From Chondrus crispus (Eukaryota > Rhodophyta > Florideophyceae > Gigartinales > Gigartinaceae), in contig NW_005179070.1 in assembly GCF_000350225.1 (NCBI RefSeq), forward strand, positions 124,001-188,000: a stretch of DNA of 64,000 nt, written 5' to 3'. The first letter of the stretch is position 1; every line of letters begins with the position of its first letter. Made by a program: the position numbers and the translations under genes. Below the pieces are notes generated by a model. It was not told where the DNA came from. It made no database searches and saw only the letters and a program-made list of their open reading frames with translations. Shown one piece after another: positions 31,912-41,740 of the stretch.

Positions 31912-32069
31912 TATAGAAAGGTCAGCGGGGCAGAGGGAAGAAGGACGGTTGAAGGTCGCTGGTGGTTGACGGGAAAAGAAGTTGATACCATTTTACTCTT
32001 GGTCGCCAACTATTGGCGCTACTTATACTCTTCGAACTACATACAATACGAGCCATTAGGGCTGGTCAC

Positions 32070-32280
32070 GTGACTCTCCTTCTTGCACTCGTTGATAATC
32101 AAGTGACTCTCCCTGTTGCACTCTCGGTTGATAATCAAGTGACTCTCCTACTTCCACTCTCGGTTGATAATCAAATGACTCTCCTTCTTGCACTCTCGGT
32201 TGATAATCAAGTGACTCTCCTACTTCCACTCTCGGTTGATAATCAAATGACTTTCCTACTTGTACTCTCTCTTGCTAATA
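32070..32280 (-). repeat. 36-bp minisatellite in alpha LTR (B1)
   Basis: About six units of GTGACTCTCC....GTTGATAATCAA, alternating two variants (CTTCTTGCACTC and CTACTTCCACTC). The period of 36 bp leaves a plus-strand frame open (repeat LSVDNQVTLLLP), which I regard as a by-product. Confidence 0.85.
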
Positions 32281-32409
32281 ATTTGGGACCGTTTGAGAGT
32301 CAATAATATCTGAATGTACTATACTGTAGATTACAGATTTTACAATACAATTAATAACCACTGTGGCACATACGTCAAGAAGCGCCGAAAAAACAAGCGG
32401 TGACTCGCG

Positions 32410-32645
32410 TTAGCAACAGCATCTCTCGAGAAAAATGAAACATGTTCAGAATGTACTGTTGAGTGCCACGAGGTACATAACTTACACGTGTCACCACCAA
32501 AATGGAAACATGCTCGGAAATGATAGGAAAGTGCAACCGTGTACAAATATGACACGTGTCTACGTTGAAGACCAAACATCCTGAGAATGCTCTTGCAAGC
32601 ATTTTAGGTTTCGTCGACGTACACGTGTAATATCTGTCAGGCTTG
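32410..32645 (-). promoter_or_regulatory. U3 repeats with ACACGTG boxes (alpha LTR, B1)
   Basis: Three diverged units of roughly 65-70 bp, each with a GAAACATG-like start and an ACACGTGT or GACACGTGT box. Comparable units are in the beta LTR. Tandem repeats in the U3 of LTR elements often bind activators; here that is inference. Confidence 0.55.
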
Positions 32646-32687
32646 TAGCTTAGCATGTGGTCGAAGATTTCCAACACTCCCCCTCGA

Positions 32688-35600
32688 TCACATGCTTTTA
32701 CTGGACACTGCAAGCCCCAGAAGTTCTACAAACTTCTGGAATAGAATTCGCCCAAGTGCTTTGGTTAAGATATCCGCAGGCATCGAAGTGGTCGGACAAT
32801 GCGACAATTACACAATGTTTCTCTTAATAGCATCTCGTACGTAGTGGTATTTTACATCAACATGTTTGTTGCGACGGTTGATCGATTCATTCTGTGCAAA
32901 CGAAATCGTCCCTGCATTGTCACACCCCATCATGATCGTGGGATCAGAATCAAGTCCGAGGACATCAGCAACAACTTGACGCAACCAGGTCGCCTCCTTA
33001 CACGCTTCACATAGTGCAATGTACTCAGCTTCACACGTCGAAGTCGCAACCACAGTCTGTTTCCGGGAACTCCAACTGATAGCTCCACCACAGAACTTGA
33101 AAACATATCCGCTGGTCGACTTGCGAGAGTCTGAACAACCGTCCCAGTCAGCATCACTGAAACCGAGCAACTCCGGCGATTTGGATTTATTGTCAAACAC
33201 GATTCCTAAGTTTCGAGTCCCTTGCCCGTATCGCATTACTCGTTTTACACCTGCCCAGTGTGACTCACATGGGTTGGCAGAATGTTGGGAAAGCTTTCCA
33301 ATGGCGTATGCCAAGTCTGGACGAGTGCCAACCATCAAGTACATAAGGCAACCGACTGCCTCACGATACGGTGCCTTTGTTTCGGAGTCGTTTTCGATAG
33401 AATTCGTGGTTTTGCAATCTTGTTCCATTGGAGTCAGAGAAGGGTTACAAGTCGACATTTTAAAACGGTCAAGCACATTTGATGCATACTTAGTTTGAGT
33501 GAGACTCAACGTCTTGGCGGTGCGATCTCTTTGAATCTCAAGACCAATGCAGACTTTTGCCTCACTAAGGTCTTTCATCTCAAACCGTTTGTTAAGCTCC
33601 CCCTTCATCCATTTGATGGCATCGATATCACTACCAGCGAGCAACAAGTCATCGACATAAAGTGCAATTAGCATGATAGTGTTACCAATCCGTTTAATGT
33701 AGAGGCACGGATCACTACGTGAAGTCTCAAATCCCAATTCACCGAGTAAGAAATCATCCACTTTGGTATGCCATTGACGAGGTGCTTGTTTAAGACCGTA
33801 AAGTGCTTTCAAAAGTTTACACACGTGATCACTTTTGCTTTTGTCAACGCAGCCTTCGGGTTGCTCCATGTAGATGTCTTCATCCAAGTCGCCGTTCAAA
33901 AACGCAGTCACGACATCCATCTGATGAAGTTCAAGGTCGTAATGAGCAACTAAGGCAAGAAGTAGACGAATAGTGGTAAACTTTATGACGGGGGCATATG
34001 TCTCAGTATAGTCAAGACCCTGCACTTGCTGGAATCCACGGGCAACAAGTCTGGCTTTTGCACTTTCAACTATATTGCCATTTGCATCAGGCAGCTGCTT
34101 GACATTGAAAACCCATCGAGATGTCAAGATGTTTGACGCCTCAGATCGAGGAACAAGTTTCCAGGTCTGATTCTTAGTCTGTGATGCAAGTTCTTTGTCA
34201 ATGCCGGTTTGCCAGAATGCAGCTCTAGGACCGTGGGTTGCTTGTTTGAAAGTCTTGGGACCTTCAATAGCGACATGCGCATGTGAAAGAAGAGCAGCTG
34301 CAAAGTTGCTCCTCCACCATGATCCGGGAGGTCTACTGATTCGAGACGATCTTCGTACAGCTGGAGTCGGAGTTGGAGGGGTGACATTCGGAGTTTCGAC
34401 GGGAGGTGATACATCATCTTCATCATTCTCACCTACAGAGTGAGTGTCCTCGTTTTCAATAACCTCCCCTGAAATTTCATCCTCTTCCGACCCAACCTCA
34501 TTAGCATTTGGGGTATCGGCTTCATTCTCATTGTCGCCACCGAGCAATACAACGCCAACGTCAGAGCTGATTGAATCTTTTTCATGTGCAGGAATGTCAT
34601 GCATCCCACATGTCGATTCATCAAACTTGGCATCTCGTGAAACAACAACTTTACTCAACTCTCCGTCCCAAAGTTTGTATGCTTTACTGCATTGCCAATA
34701 ACCGAGAAACATCGCTTCACGCGCTCGCAAGTCAAGCTTACGGAGCTCTAATTTCGGTAATGTATACCAACACTTTGACCCAAATACTCGCAAATGGCCA
34801 ACATTTGGAGTTGACTTCATCCAAATGTGATGGGGAGTCGTGTTAACTGGCAAAGCCCGTGAAATAACTCGATTGCGTACATATACTGCAGTGGCAAGAG
34901 CCTCTGCCCAGAATCGTTTACTGACCTGTTTATGAGAAAGCATGGAACGGACAAGATCAATCAAGGTTCGATTTAAACGTTCAGCAACACCGTTTTGTTC
35001 AGGTGTGTAGGCAGTGGTGAGCTGGTGCTGTGTACCGTTTGAATCCAAATATGACTTGAATTCTGTCGACAAGTACTCTCCCCCTCGATCAGTGCGAAGC
35101 ACCTTCACTTTGCGACTAGTGTGCGTTTGGGCAAACTGTTCATACCACTTGTATTTTGCAAAGGCCTCAGATTTATTTCGCATCGTGTACACAACAACCC
35201 AGTTCGAGTGATCATCTACAAATGTAATGAAGTATCTCGAACCACCAATGGACTGTACTTCGAGCGGACCGCAAACGTCAGAATGTACCAAGTCAAGACA
35301 GTTCTGTGCTCGAGACGATGATCGCTGTTTCGGGATTACTGATCGCGTTGCTTTGCCGAACACACACGCAGGACAAACGAGAGAGTGATTGTCAGACTTT
35401 CGATTCATTGCTCTGATCACATCGCTTTGACGAACATTGATGCCACTTACCACATTATTGTGAATCATTGATGCGATTCCTTGTACGTTAACATGGGCCA
35501 TTCGTTCATGTAGCGTCTGCAAGGTAACTACATGAGCAGAGAAAGTTTCATTCATGACATCAAGTATGAATAAATCCCCAACTTGACTAGCTGTGGCAAC

Positions 35601-36785
35601 TACAGTTGGTCCTGCAGTCACGATGCATTTGTCTTTTTCAAATGACACTTGCAAGCCCTTTGAAACGATTTGGCTAACAGACAGAAGCGAGTATCCGAAA
35701 TCAGGGACATGCAAAACGTTGGACAATTTGCAAGGATGTGGACTACCATTGACGTTCAACATGAATTCTACCTCACCACGACCAGCGACATTGGCTCTAG
35801 CCTTCGTGCCCATCTCGACTGATCCAGATTGCATCTGTTCATAAGTAACGAACAAAGAGCGATCAAATGTAATGTGGGCACTGCAACCGGAATCCACAAG
35901 CCATGACCCTGCGTTCACTGCCTTCTTTTCGGGAGAAGAAGTCGAAAGCAGGCATGTAAAATCGCTTTCAGCAAAGGCAGCAGTAGAAGTTTCATCTCGA
36001 GATACAAATGCACTTGGCTTCATGCCGGGGTTGCGGGACCGGAACCCGTCTGGCGGTGCTGGTCGGCGCCCATTCACGTCCTAGCCCCAGCAACGCGCTG
36101 CAGTATGCCCATGTGTATTGCAATTCGTACATTTCATATCGCGTCGAATAGGCATACGATTGACAAGTGCAGGTGCATGTGGTGATGAAGCAGAAGCCGT
36201 CTTCATGCTTTCTCGTTGTTCTTCTTGCAGCAGACGACTCTTCACAAACTCGAGTCCAAACACTTTATCTTCATTGCCAAGTGCGTCAAGAGCAACAATC
36301 AAGTTATCGAATCGTGGAGGCAAGCCATTCAACACAGCCATTGCAATTTCTTTATCGTCAATCTCAACACTCATTGACTGCAATCTGGCAGCAAGTTGCT
36401 TCACACGATTGATGAACAAGAGCACTTTCTCGGATGGGAGCATGGATACAGTGTAAAAGTCGCGACGGGCGGCAAGTTTGTTGAGCAAAGTATGACGCTC
36501 AAACACATTCAGAATTGCTTCCCATGTCTCTTTCGCACTGCTACACCCTCGCACATGTTGCAAGTAGTCATCAGAAAGCGTGAGTCCGATGACTGCCTTT
36601 GCTTTTGCGTCACCACGGATCCATTTTCTCCGGTCATCTGACGTCGCATTCTCCGGGATATCATCAAAAACGTATTGATCGACATCTCGGAGAGCAAGCA
36701 GTAGCTGGATTTTCTGCTTCCAGATGTAAAAGTTAGATGCGGTCAGCTTCTCGATTCTGACCGATCCAGAGCTTTGGTCATCCAT
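32688..36785 (-). pseudogene. gag-pol: Copia B1 Gag-Pol, two nonsense codons, chimeric
   Basis: Family B polyprotein in one continuous frame. Gag starts at the Met of MDDQSSGS (36785), followed by a CCHC knuckle, a protease with VDSGCSAHIT, integrase with VHSDVCGP, RTDRGGEYLS and PEQNGVAERLN, RT with LYVDDLLLAGS, and RNase H. A Lys codon after the knuckle is TAG at 36081-36083, and RNase H is cut by TAA at 32808-32810 after DAIKRNIV, about 40 codons early. The B4 fragment has the same TAA. Right of 36078 the sequence is identical to B2 (subfamily beta) and left of 36060 it matches B3 and B4 (alpha), so B1 is a recombinant. It is not autonomous. Confidence 0.92.
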
Positions 36786-36831
36786 TTCGCCGAATGGATG
36801 TACCCTTGGAGTATACAAGGTCTTCTGTTCC

Positions 36832-36880
36832 GGGATCCCAAGCCGTTAACCGATAGTCAACACAATGGCAAGCCCACCCG
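36832..36880 (-). promoter_or_regulatory. Conserved 49-bp leader element (B1)
   Basis: Same block as in the A family, about 47 bp before the gag Met. Outside it the A and B leaders do not align by eye. Confidence 0.7.
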
Positions 36881-37895
36881 TATAAGAAGTTTGTAGCGAT
36901 TACTCGGAAACGTTCTTGGTGCTTGTTCCCGGCGGAGTGGAACAAGCGTATTCTTCTTAAAATTGCCTTAGGGCGCTACCCCTGTATGTCGGCCAGTGCG
37001 GGTCTTTCGACTGTGAACTAAATCAAACGTGCCACGAGTAAGCACAACACTTTGCCTGTAGACGAACCAGGACTTTTGGTCACTACCGCGAACGGTCCCT
37101 GCAACCGAAATCGGCTTGTCCAAACTTGATACGGTACTACCCCAATGAGGTTTCCCACAACACAAGAATGAAACTGCCTTCGTCGTACTCGTGTGATTTG
37201 TTCACAATCACGCCTAGGGTCACCCTCTTCCGTGCGAAATTAATCAAGGTACGCGACCTTATACACGTATAGTGAGAGGTTCAGTGTTTACGCACGTATT
37301 CTCTTCACCCAGGGGACCGAAGTCGTACCTATAGGGCTAATACCGAGAGCGTTACCCACACCGCCGACGCACCTCCCGAAGGCAGAGTGCGGATCGACTA
37401 GACCAGTACACTGTGATCCTCCCCGACGATCAGTGTTTCGTCTCTCGACGATTCTTGGTCGGACCCTCGCTCAAGTCAGATTTCCAATGGCACAAGCCTT
37501 TCACCAAGAGCGAGGGTATCGGCAGCTACGACGATCACCGGCGTGATCGAAGGGCAGTCTTCTTGGATTGATATGGTACGTTGGCGACTAGGGACTACAC
37601 CCACAGCTCACACAACGATTGCCAAGACCAAGCTGCAACAGACACGAAGAAGATCCACCAAGTTGAAACGACAGCAGGTAGACGGAGACGAACGACCAAG
37701 ATGATAACGACAGCAAGTAGACGGCGATAGAACAAAACAAACGACGGCGGCGATGAAAACGGCGGCGGAAACGACAGCAGAAACCAAAACGAGAACGACA
37801 GCGGAGACCAAAACGAGAACGACAGCAGAAACAAACACGAAAACGGCAGCAGAAACTGAGAACAAGCACTCACACAGCGGAACAATAACGTTGAA
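36881..37895 (-). other. Leader of B1, no gene recognised
   Basis: About 1 kb between the primer binding site and gag. The part next to the primer binding site (37590-37880) is low-complexity CAGAAAC/GACAGC repeat. A minus-strand frame of 65 codons at 36968-37165 has no recognisable motif. No zinc-finger ORF like that of family A is present. Confidence 0.6.
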
Positions 37896-37909
37896 CTGGG
37901 CCCGTAACC
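37896..37909 (-). promoter_or_regulatory. B1 primer binding site, one mismatch
   Basis: On the minus strand GGTTACGGGCCCAG: the A matching the anticodon loop is C instead of T relative to GGTTATGGGCCCAG in the second repeat copy (48179-48192). Probably a point mutation after duplication. Confidence 0.75.
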
Positions 37910-37926
37910 TACTGGAAGGTCAGCGG

Positions 37927-38033
37927 TGTTGAAATAGTGAGCGCGCCCAAGGGGACACCAAGAAGCCAGCGCCTGTGGCTTAGTGGTTAACGAATTTTTG
38001 CGGCAAATTTTTCAGACCTCGATTTTAACATCA
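37927..38033 (+). repeat. C LTR 1 (outer left)
   Basis: 107 bp, TGTTGAAATAG to ACATCA, followed directly by the primer binding site. Confidence 0.9.
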
Positions 38034-38088
38034 GGTTATGGGCCCAGATTTACGCTACCATTCGTGAGTTCGATTCTCACCGGGTGCA
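37969..38088 (+). other. tRNA-like structure spanning the C LTR and internal region
   Basis: GCGCCTG (37969-37975) pairs with CGGGTGC (38081-38087) with two G-T wobbles and is followed by an unpaired A. TGGCTTAGTGGT (37976-37987) matches a polymerase III A box at 11 of 12 positions. AATTT-TTGCGGC-AAATT (37993-38009) has the 5-bp stem and 7-nt loop of an anticodon arm, with T33 and anticodon GCG. GTGAG-TTCGATT-CTCAC (38064-38080) is a perfect T arm containing the B box. The D stem is poor and 54 nt, including the LTR end and primer binding site, stand where the variable arm should be. It is therefore tRNA-derived rather than a working tRNA. Confidence 0.6.
38034..38047 (+). promoter_or_regulatory. 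C primer binding site
   Basis: GGTTATGGGCCCAG, same half initiator-tRNA site as families A and B. Confidence 0.85.
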
Positions 38089-38200
38089 CTTGGGCGGCGC
38101 AATGTTTGTTGTTTGTTTGTGTCACACTTGGGAACGTACCTGCTTGTGTGTTGTGCAGTGACCCGCGCCGTGTGTTTGGCGTCCCTTGGTCGAGGGGGAG

Positions 38201-38307
38201 TGTTGAAATAGTGAGCGCGCCCAAGGGGACACCAAGAAGCCAGCGCCTGTGGCTTAGTGGTTAACGAATTTTTGCGGCAAATTTTTCAGACCTCGATTTT
38301 AACATCA
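38201..38307 (+). repeat. C LTR 2 (internal, direct)
   Basis: 107 bp, preceded by a polypurine tract and followed by nine T residues. Confidence 0.9.
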
Positions 38308-38397
38308 TTTTTTTTTAATTGCAAATCTAATGTATACAGTAGTCGTCGCCAATTATGCCACATCGCCCCCCACTTAACGGTGAACGTCCGCGTTCAC
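38308..38397 (-). repeat. Gypsy 3' end remnant with poly(A) (D3)
   Basis: On the minus strand a hairpin GTGAACGCGGACGTTCAC is followed by a G-rich polypurine tract, then 55 bp of an LTR start (TGTGGCATAATTGG), ending in a run of A directly joined to C LTR 2. The termini resemble D0 (TGTAGCATAA). The A run suggests the end of a polyadenylated RNA. Confidence 0.65.
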
Positions 38398-38496
38398 ATC
38401 AGCTTGTAGAGGGATTCATGCCAGGTTGCTGTGTCAATACGGTCCGTTCTGTTGCATCTAACCACGTTGCCCTCTCGTCGTTGTCCTCGGATACCA

Positions 38497-39256
38497 CTAC
38501 ACTGACGTCTGCCCATCCCCCGAATCGTTCATGTTAACGTCCGCATCTTCTTTACTTGCAGAGTCACCACCATCCTTTTCCTCATCATCCTTCTTCGACT
38601 CATCAGCCTCATCCCTGTAGACGAAGGGCTCTAGTGGAGGCACTTCCTCACCTTCTTCTTCCTCCTCTTCATCATTGGGATCGTTTGCGTTGAGCAGGAC
38701 AGCCGGCGTCTGTGGCGTCGAGACTGGCTGCGGAGCCGTATTCAATGTCTGCATTTCCACGATGTCTTCAGGTTCAGTTGGAGATCTATCCGACATCATG
38801 ACAATCCCTGAGAACCGTCCACTGACAACAGGGTCATAGCGTCTTGTTATTTTGCCTTCGGCATCAGTCAGGTGCTGTGACATTCCACGACATGTACTTC
38901 TCTTGCTCGGGTAGAACTCGGCATGGATTTTCATGGACTGTGAATTTCGCCTTCTTCGGGCTGCCTTCCTTATGGTGCATGTAGACAAGCGCCATTCCGA
39001 TGAGTGCTCCTTGACGAACAAAATCGCTTGGGTCGGCGGTCAAGCGCTCCAACATCTCAACAGCCGCTGGCATGCCAGTCCCCATGCAGGCAATACCAAT
39101 GGCCAGAGCAGCGCCAAATCTTACATGCGCATGGCAACTCTCTGCTAGGAGTGCTACAATTCGCGGCAGGAGTTTCGGATGTCTGATGATGTGCGTCGAG
39201 CTGCAGTTATTGGTCTTGGGTTTGTACTATTCAAACGTCTTCCTCATCTCTGCCGC
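38497..39256 (-). pseudogene. PSMD1: Captured fragment of 26S proteasome subunit Rpn2/PSMD1 (copy 1)
   Basis: Rpn2 is a scaffold of the proteasome base. On the minus strand from 39180 to 38497 the frame encodes PKLLPRIVALLAES, GTGMPAAVEM and DFVRQGALIGMALVY (proteasome/cyclosome repeats), then jumps to FTVHENPCRVLPEQEKY and VVSGRFSGIVMM, the Rpn2 C-terminal domain, and ends in an acidic tail at 38497. About 200-250 residues between the repeats and the C-terminal domain are missing, and a 1-nt frameshift lies after WNVTAP. The preceding exon piece, DDVRRAAVIGLGFVLFKR, is on the plus strand (39182-39256), so 75 bp are inverted. No intron is visible, consistent with a cDNA. It cannot make a working subunit. 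Confidence 0.85.
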
Positions 39257-39271
39257 CCTGGGCCCATAACC

Positions 39272-39378
39272 TGATGTTAAAATCGAGGTCCGAAAAATTT
39301 GCCGCAAAAATTCGTTAACCACTAGGCCACAGGCGCTGGCTTCTTGGTGTCCCCTTGGGCGCGCTCACTATTTCAACA
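39272..39378 (-). repeat. C LTR 3 (internal, inverted)
   Basis: 107 bp on the minus strand with a polypurine tract on its upstream side (39379-39391) and a primer binding site on its downstream side (39258-39271). Having both flanks, it is not a normal 5' or 3' LTR. Confidence 0.9.
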
Positions 39379-39551
39379 CTCCCCCTGGATAGCATTTGAT
39401 CCCGTTCCCTCTCTCTGCATGCACTCTGTTCTGTATTACTGGTCTCCGCTTCTCTTTCCTGTTCTCTCGGGCTTCCGCCGTCCTCGTGGACGATTTCGGG
39501 TCCTTTGCCAATTTAGCGGGTCCCCTTATTCCTCCACAAGTACTGTCAAAA
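39272..39551. repeat. Left arm of a 280-bp inverted repeat in C
   Basis: LTR 3 plus about 170 bp of flanking sequence match 41741-42020 in reverse complement with few changes. The spacer is 2.2 kb. The arms end at CCTCCACAAGTAC. Confidence 0.85.
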
Positions 39552-41740
39552 CCGTCGGCAAGACGGTCGTCCACGAGGAGGCGACGTGAACATGACGCGG
39601 GAATTCACACTCAATTAGTTAGTGGGAGACGTCTCCACGCTAAGTCAGAAGGAAACGCCGAGGGCGAAGACGCACAGGTTGCGCACGGACGCCGCCCCGC
39701 CTGGGCCATGAGTCGCAACGGGCTCCGGGTTCCCCGAGCCGTGACCGTCCCCTACTGATACGAGCCGGCGAGTGGCGTGCGACGAACATGGTGAAGCAGA
39801 GCCAAGTGAAACTTTCTCGCCGCCCCAGCGGAGGAACGTCGCCGCCGCCGCACGAGAAAACGCTGAATTCGGGATCGCAACCTTGCCATCTGAACCTAGC
39901 ACCGGCAACGCGCTTACCTCCCCCCCCCGCCGCTCGTCTGCACGCCGTGGCAGCTCCAGGGGCGCCGCACGGCATGCACGCCTCACGACGAGGCGTCGCG
40001 CGGTATCTAGCGCGCGAGTGGGTGGCGCCTTCCAGAAGGCAGGGAGAGTTCGTTCTGTTATTGCGATGTTGTCCCAACCACGCCGTAAGAGCGCAGCTAG
40101 CGCGCCTCCCTCGACGGCTTAGTTCTACGATATAAAAGATCAGCAGCATGCGTCAGACCACATGCCATAATCTAACAGGGAAACGCCAGCGTCGCGTACG
40201 GAGGAACGACCGGCTCTACGGCGACTGTACTGCGGCCTCTCGGCGAGGTCCTCCGACGGCGCAGGCCCTCCCCGTAACGCCGGGTCGCGCGGATGACGCC
40301 TGCCTACGCAACAAGATGGAAAAAATCCCGGCGAGGTCGCGAGCATCCGTTTCCCGAGCACAAACTGGCCCTCCAGGTAGACGGACATATTTCGGACGCA
40401 CGACAGGCGGGCAACTGCCGCTGTCGCCGACGGATGCGTCGCGTCACACCCGTATTATATGGGTCGTGCGAAGCAACGTCCCCTCCCGCACAGACAGTGT
40501 ACCGACTGAGACCGATCGTTGGCATTCGCGCACAACCAGGGTAACCGGGAGTAGGGAATAGCCGGCATCCCAACGCACTTCTGCTGTGGCTCTCCCATCG
40601 TCCCCTGCACGGGCAGACAGTGATACGGAAATGCGGAAAGGGATGAAGTTGAACGTCTAAATAGGGGAGCGGCAAACAGAGACCACGGCAAGGGAGTGCC
40701 GTCGCGCCGGAGCATGAGCACGTCATCGAACGTCGACTGCGCGGCATCGGCCGCGATGCGAGCGTGGACAGGCAGCTCATTACTGCAAGAAACGGCCGGA
40801 CCGACGGCGGAAAAGAGACGCGACTCGCCACTCTCTATTTACCGCGCATAGGTAAATGCAAGCGTAAAGCTCGAAGACGCAATAGACGAGTCAAGGCCAA
40901 AAGTACGGGAGCAAGTTGGGCACGATTTAGCGGACGTTCTTCTCCCTCCGGTAAGCATCAAAAGCGTACATCGAATTTATATAGTAATTACGGGGACGCA
41001 CCGCGGTCCTTGAAACTGATAAGAGACGTGGGGGAGAAGTACAGGAGCGGGCGGCTGTTTGTCACATCAGGGCCTTCGCAAAGTCAGGGCATTCAACAAA
41101 TGCCTGCTTGTCTACCTCTGCAACGGACTTCAAAGCATCCCTGAATCGTTCCCTGTCTCCCCGGGGTGTTTGCTGCCGTGGCAGTTGGAACTGCCGCGTG
41201 AGCTCGACAGAGGCCAAGGTCTATTGACGCCAAATCAATCGGCACTGCAATCGCTTTTTGAAAAGCACACAAACTGTCATATTACAAAAGACACCGTTTG
41301 GCAGCTGCATCACTTACCCCTGGGAAACTAGTGTGTATGTGTCGTTTTTACCACGCCGGCTGTGACGCCGCTGCAGACGTCGCGCGTATCGGTTCCAGAG
41401 TCACCCTGCTCACGCATAATGAGCTGGAACCCGGGCATTGGCGGCATCGACAAGGGCCACGTGCGACCCCGTGATGTCGCGTACAGCAGGTGACGCTGCC
41501 ACCCAGTTTTGGACCCCCTTTCCGTCGCGAGGGATTGCCGATCGTGGCAGGAGGGCACAGGGCGGTCGCAAACGTTATGAAGAAGGGGTGCGCTATGTCC
41601 TTCATTCGTTGCAACACCGATCGCTGAATATTACGGAGTGCTCTACCGGGACGTTTTCAGAATGGAAAGATGTTTGTATCGAGCGCAAGTGAAACGCGGA
41701 CGCGGAGTGCGGAGGAAGAATACGTGGACGAGGGGACTGG
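39552..41740. other. Interior of C, no gene recognised
   Basis: GC-rich to about 40.8 kb, then more mixed. Open frames of up to 175 codons exist on both strands, but none has a recognisable motif or convincing composition. A TATAAA lies at 40131-40136. A run of nine C residues at about 39918 is ten C in the second copy, which shifts the frames there and argues against coding. Confidence 0.5.

Larger units (their letters stand above)
31912..32676 (-). repeat. B1 3' LTR (subfamily alpha)
   Basis: 765 bp. On the minus strand it begins TGTTGGAAATCTTCG after the polypurine tract and ends CTATA. It contains a 36-bp minisatellite and three U3 repeats with ACACGTG boxes. About 48 bp near 32378-32426 differ completely from the two other alpha LTRs, a local replacement of unknown origin. 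Confidence 0.9.
37927..38307 (+). mobile_element. TRIM-like unit within C (LTR, 167 bp, LTR)
   Basis: Two LTRs of 107 bp flank only a primer binding site (38034-38047), a tRNA-like 3' half, unremarkable sequence and a polypurine tract (GGTCGAGGGGGAG, 38188-38200). This is the layout of a terminal-repeat retrotransposon in miniature. The right LTR is followed by a T run rather than by AGCGG, so within this insertion it is internal. Confidence 0.75.

Noticed and set aside
32013..32306. 97-codon frame with the repeat LSVDNQVTLLLP
   Set aside because: It is the 36-bp minisatellite of an LTR read on the strand opposite the element; a multiple-of-three period keeps it open without selection.
36968..37165. 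65-codon minus-strand frame in the B1 and B2 leaders
   Set aside because: Short, no motif, and seen only in two recently duplicated copies.
37969..38088. Functional tRNA-Arg (anticodon GCG)
   Set aside because: The D stem does not pair and 54 nt fill the variable-arm position, so it is recorded as tRNA-like only.
40304..40831. 175-codon minus-strand frame in C, conserved in copy 2
   Set aside because: The two copies are recent duplicates, so conservation is uninformative. The residues look like noncoding GC-rich DNA.
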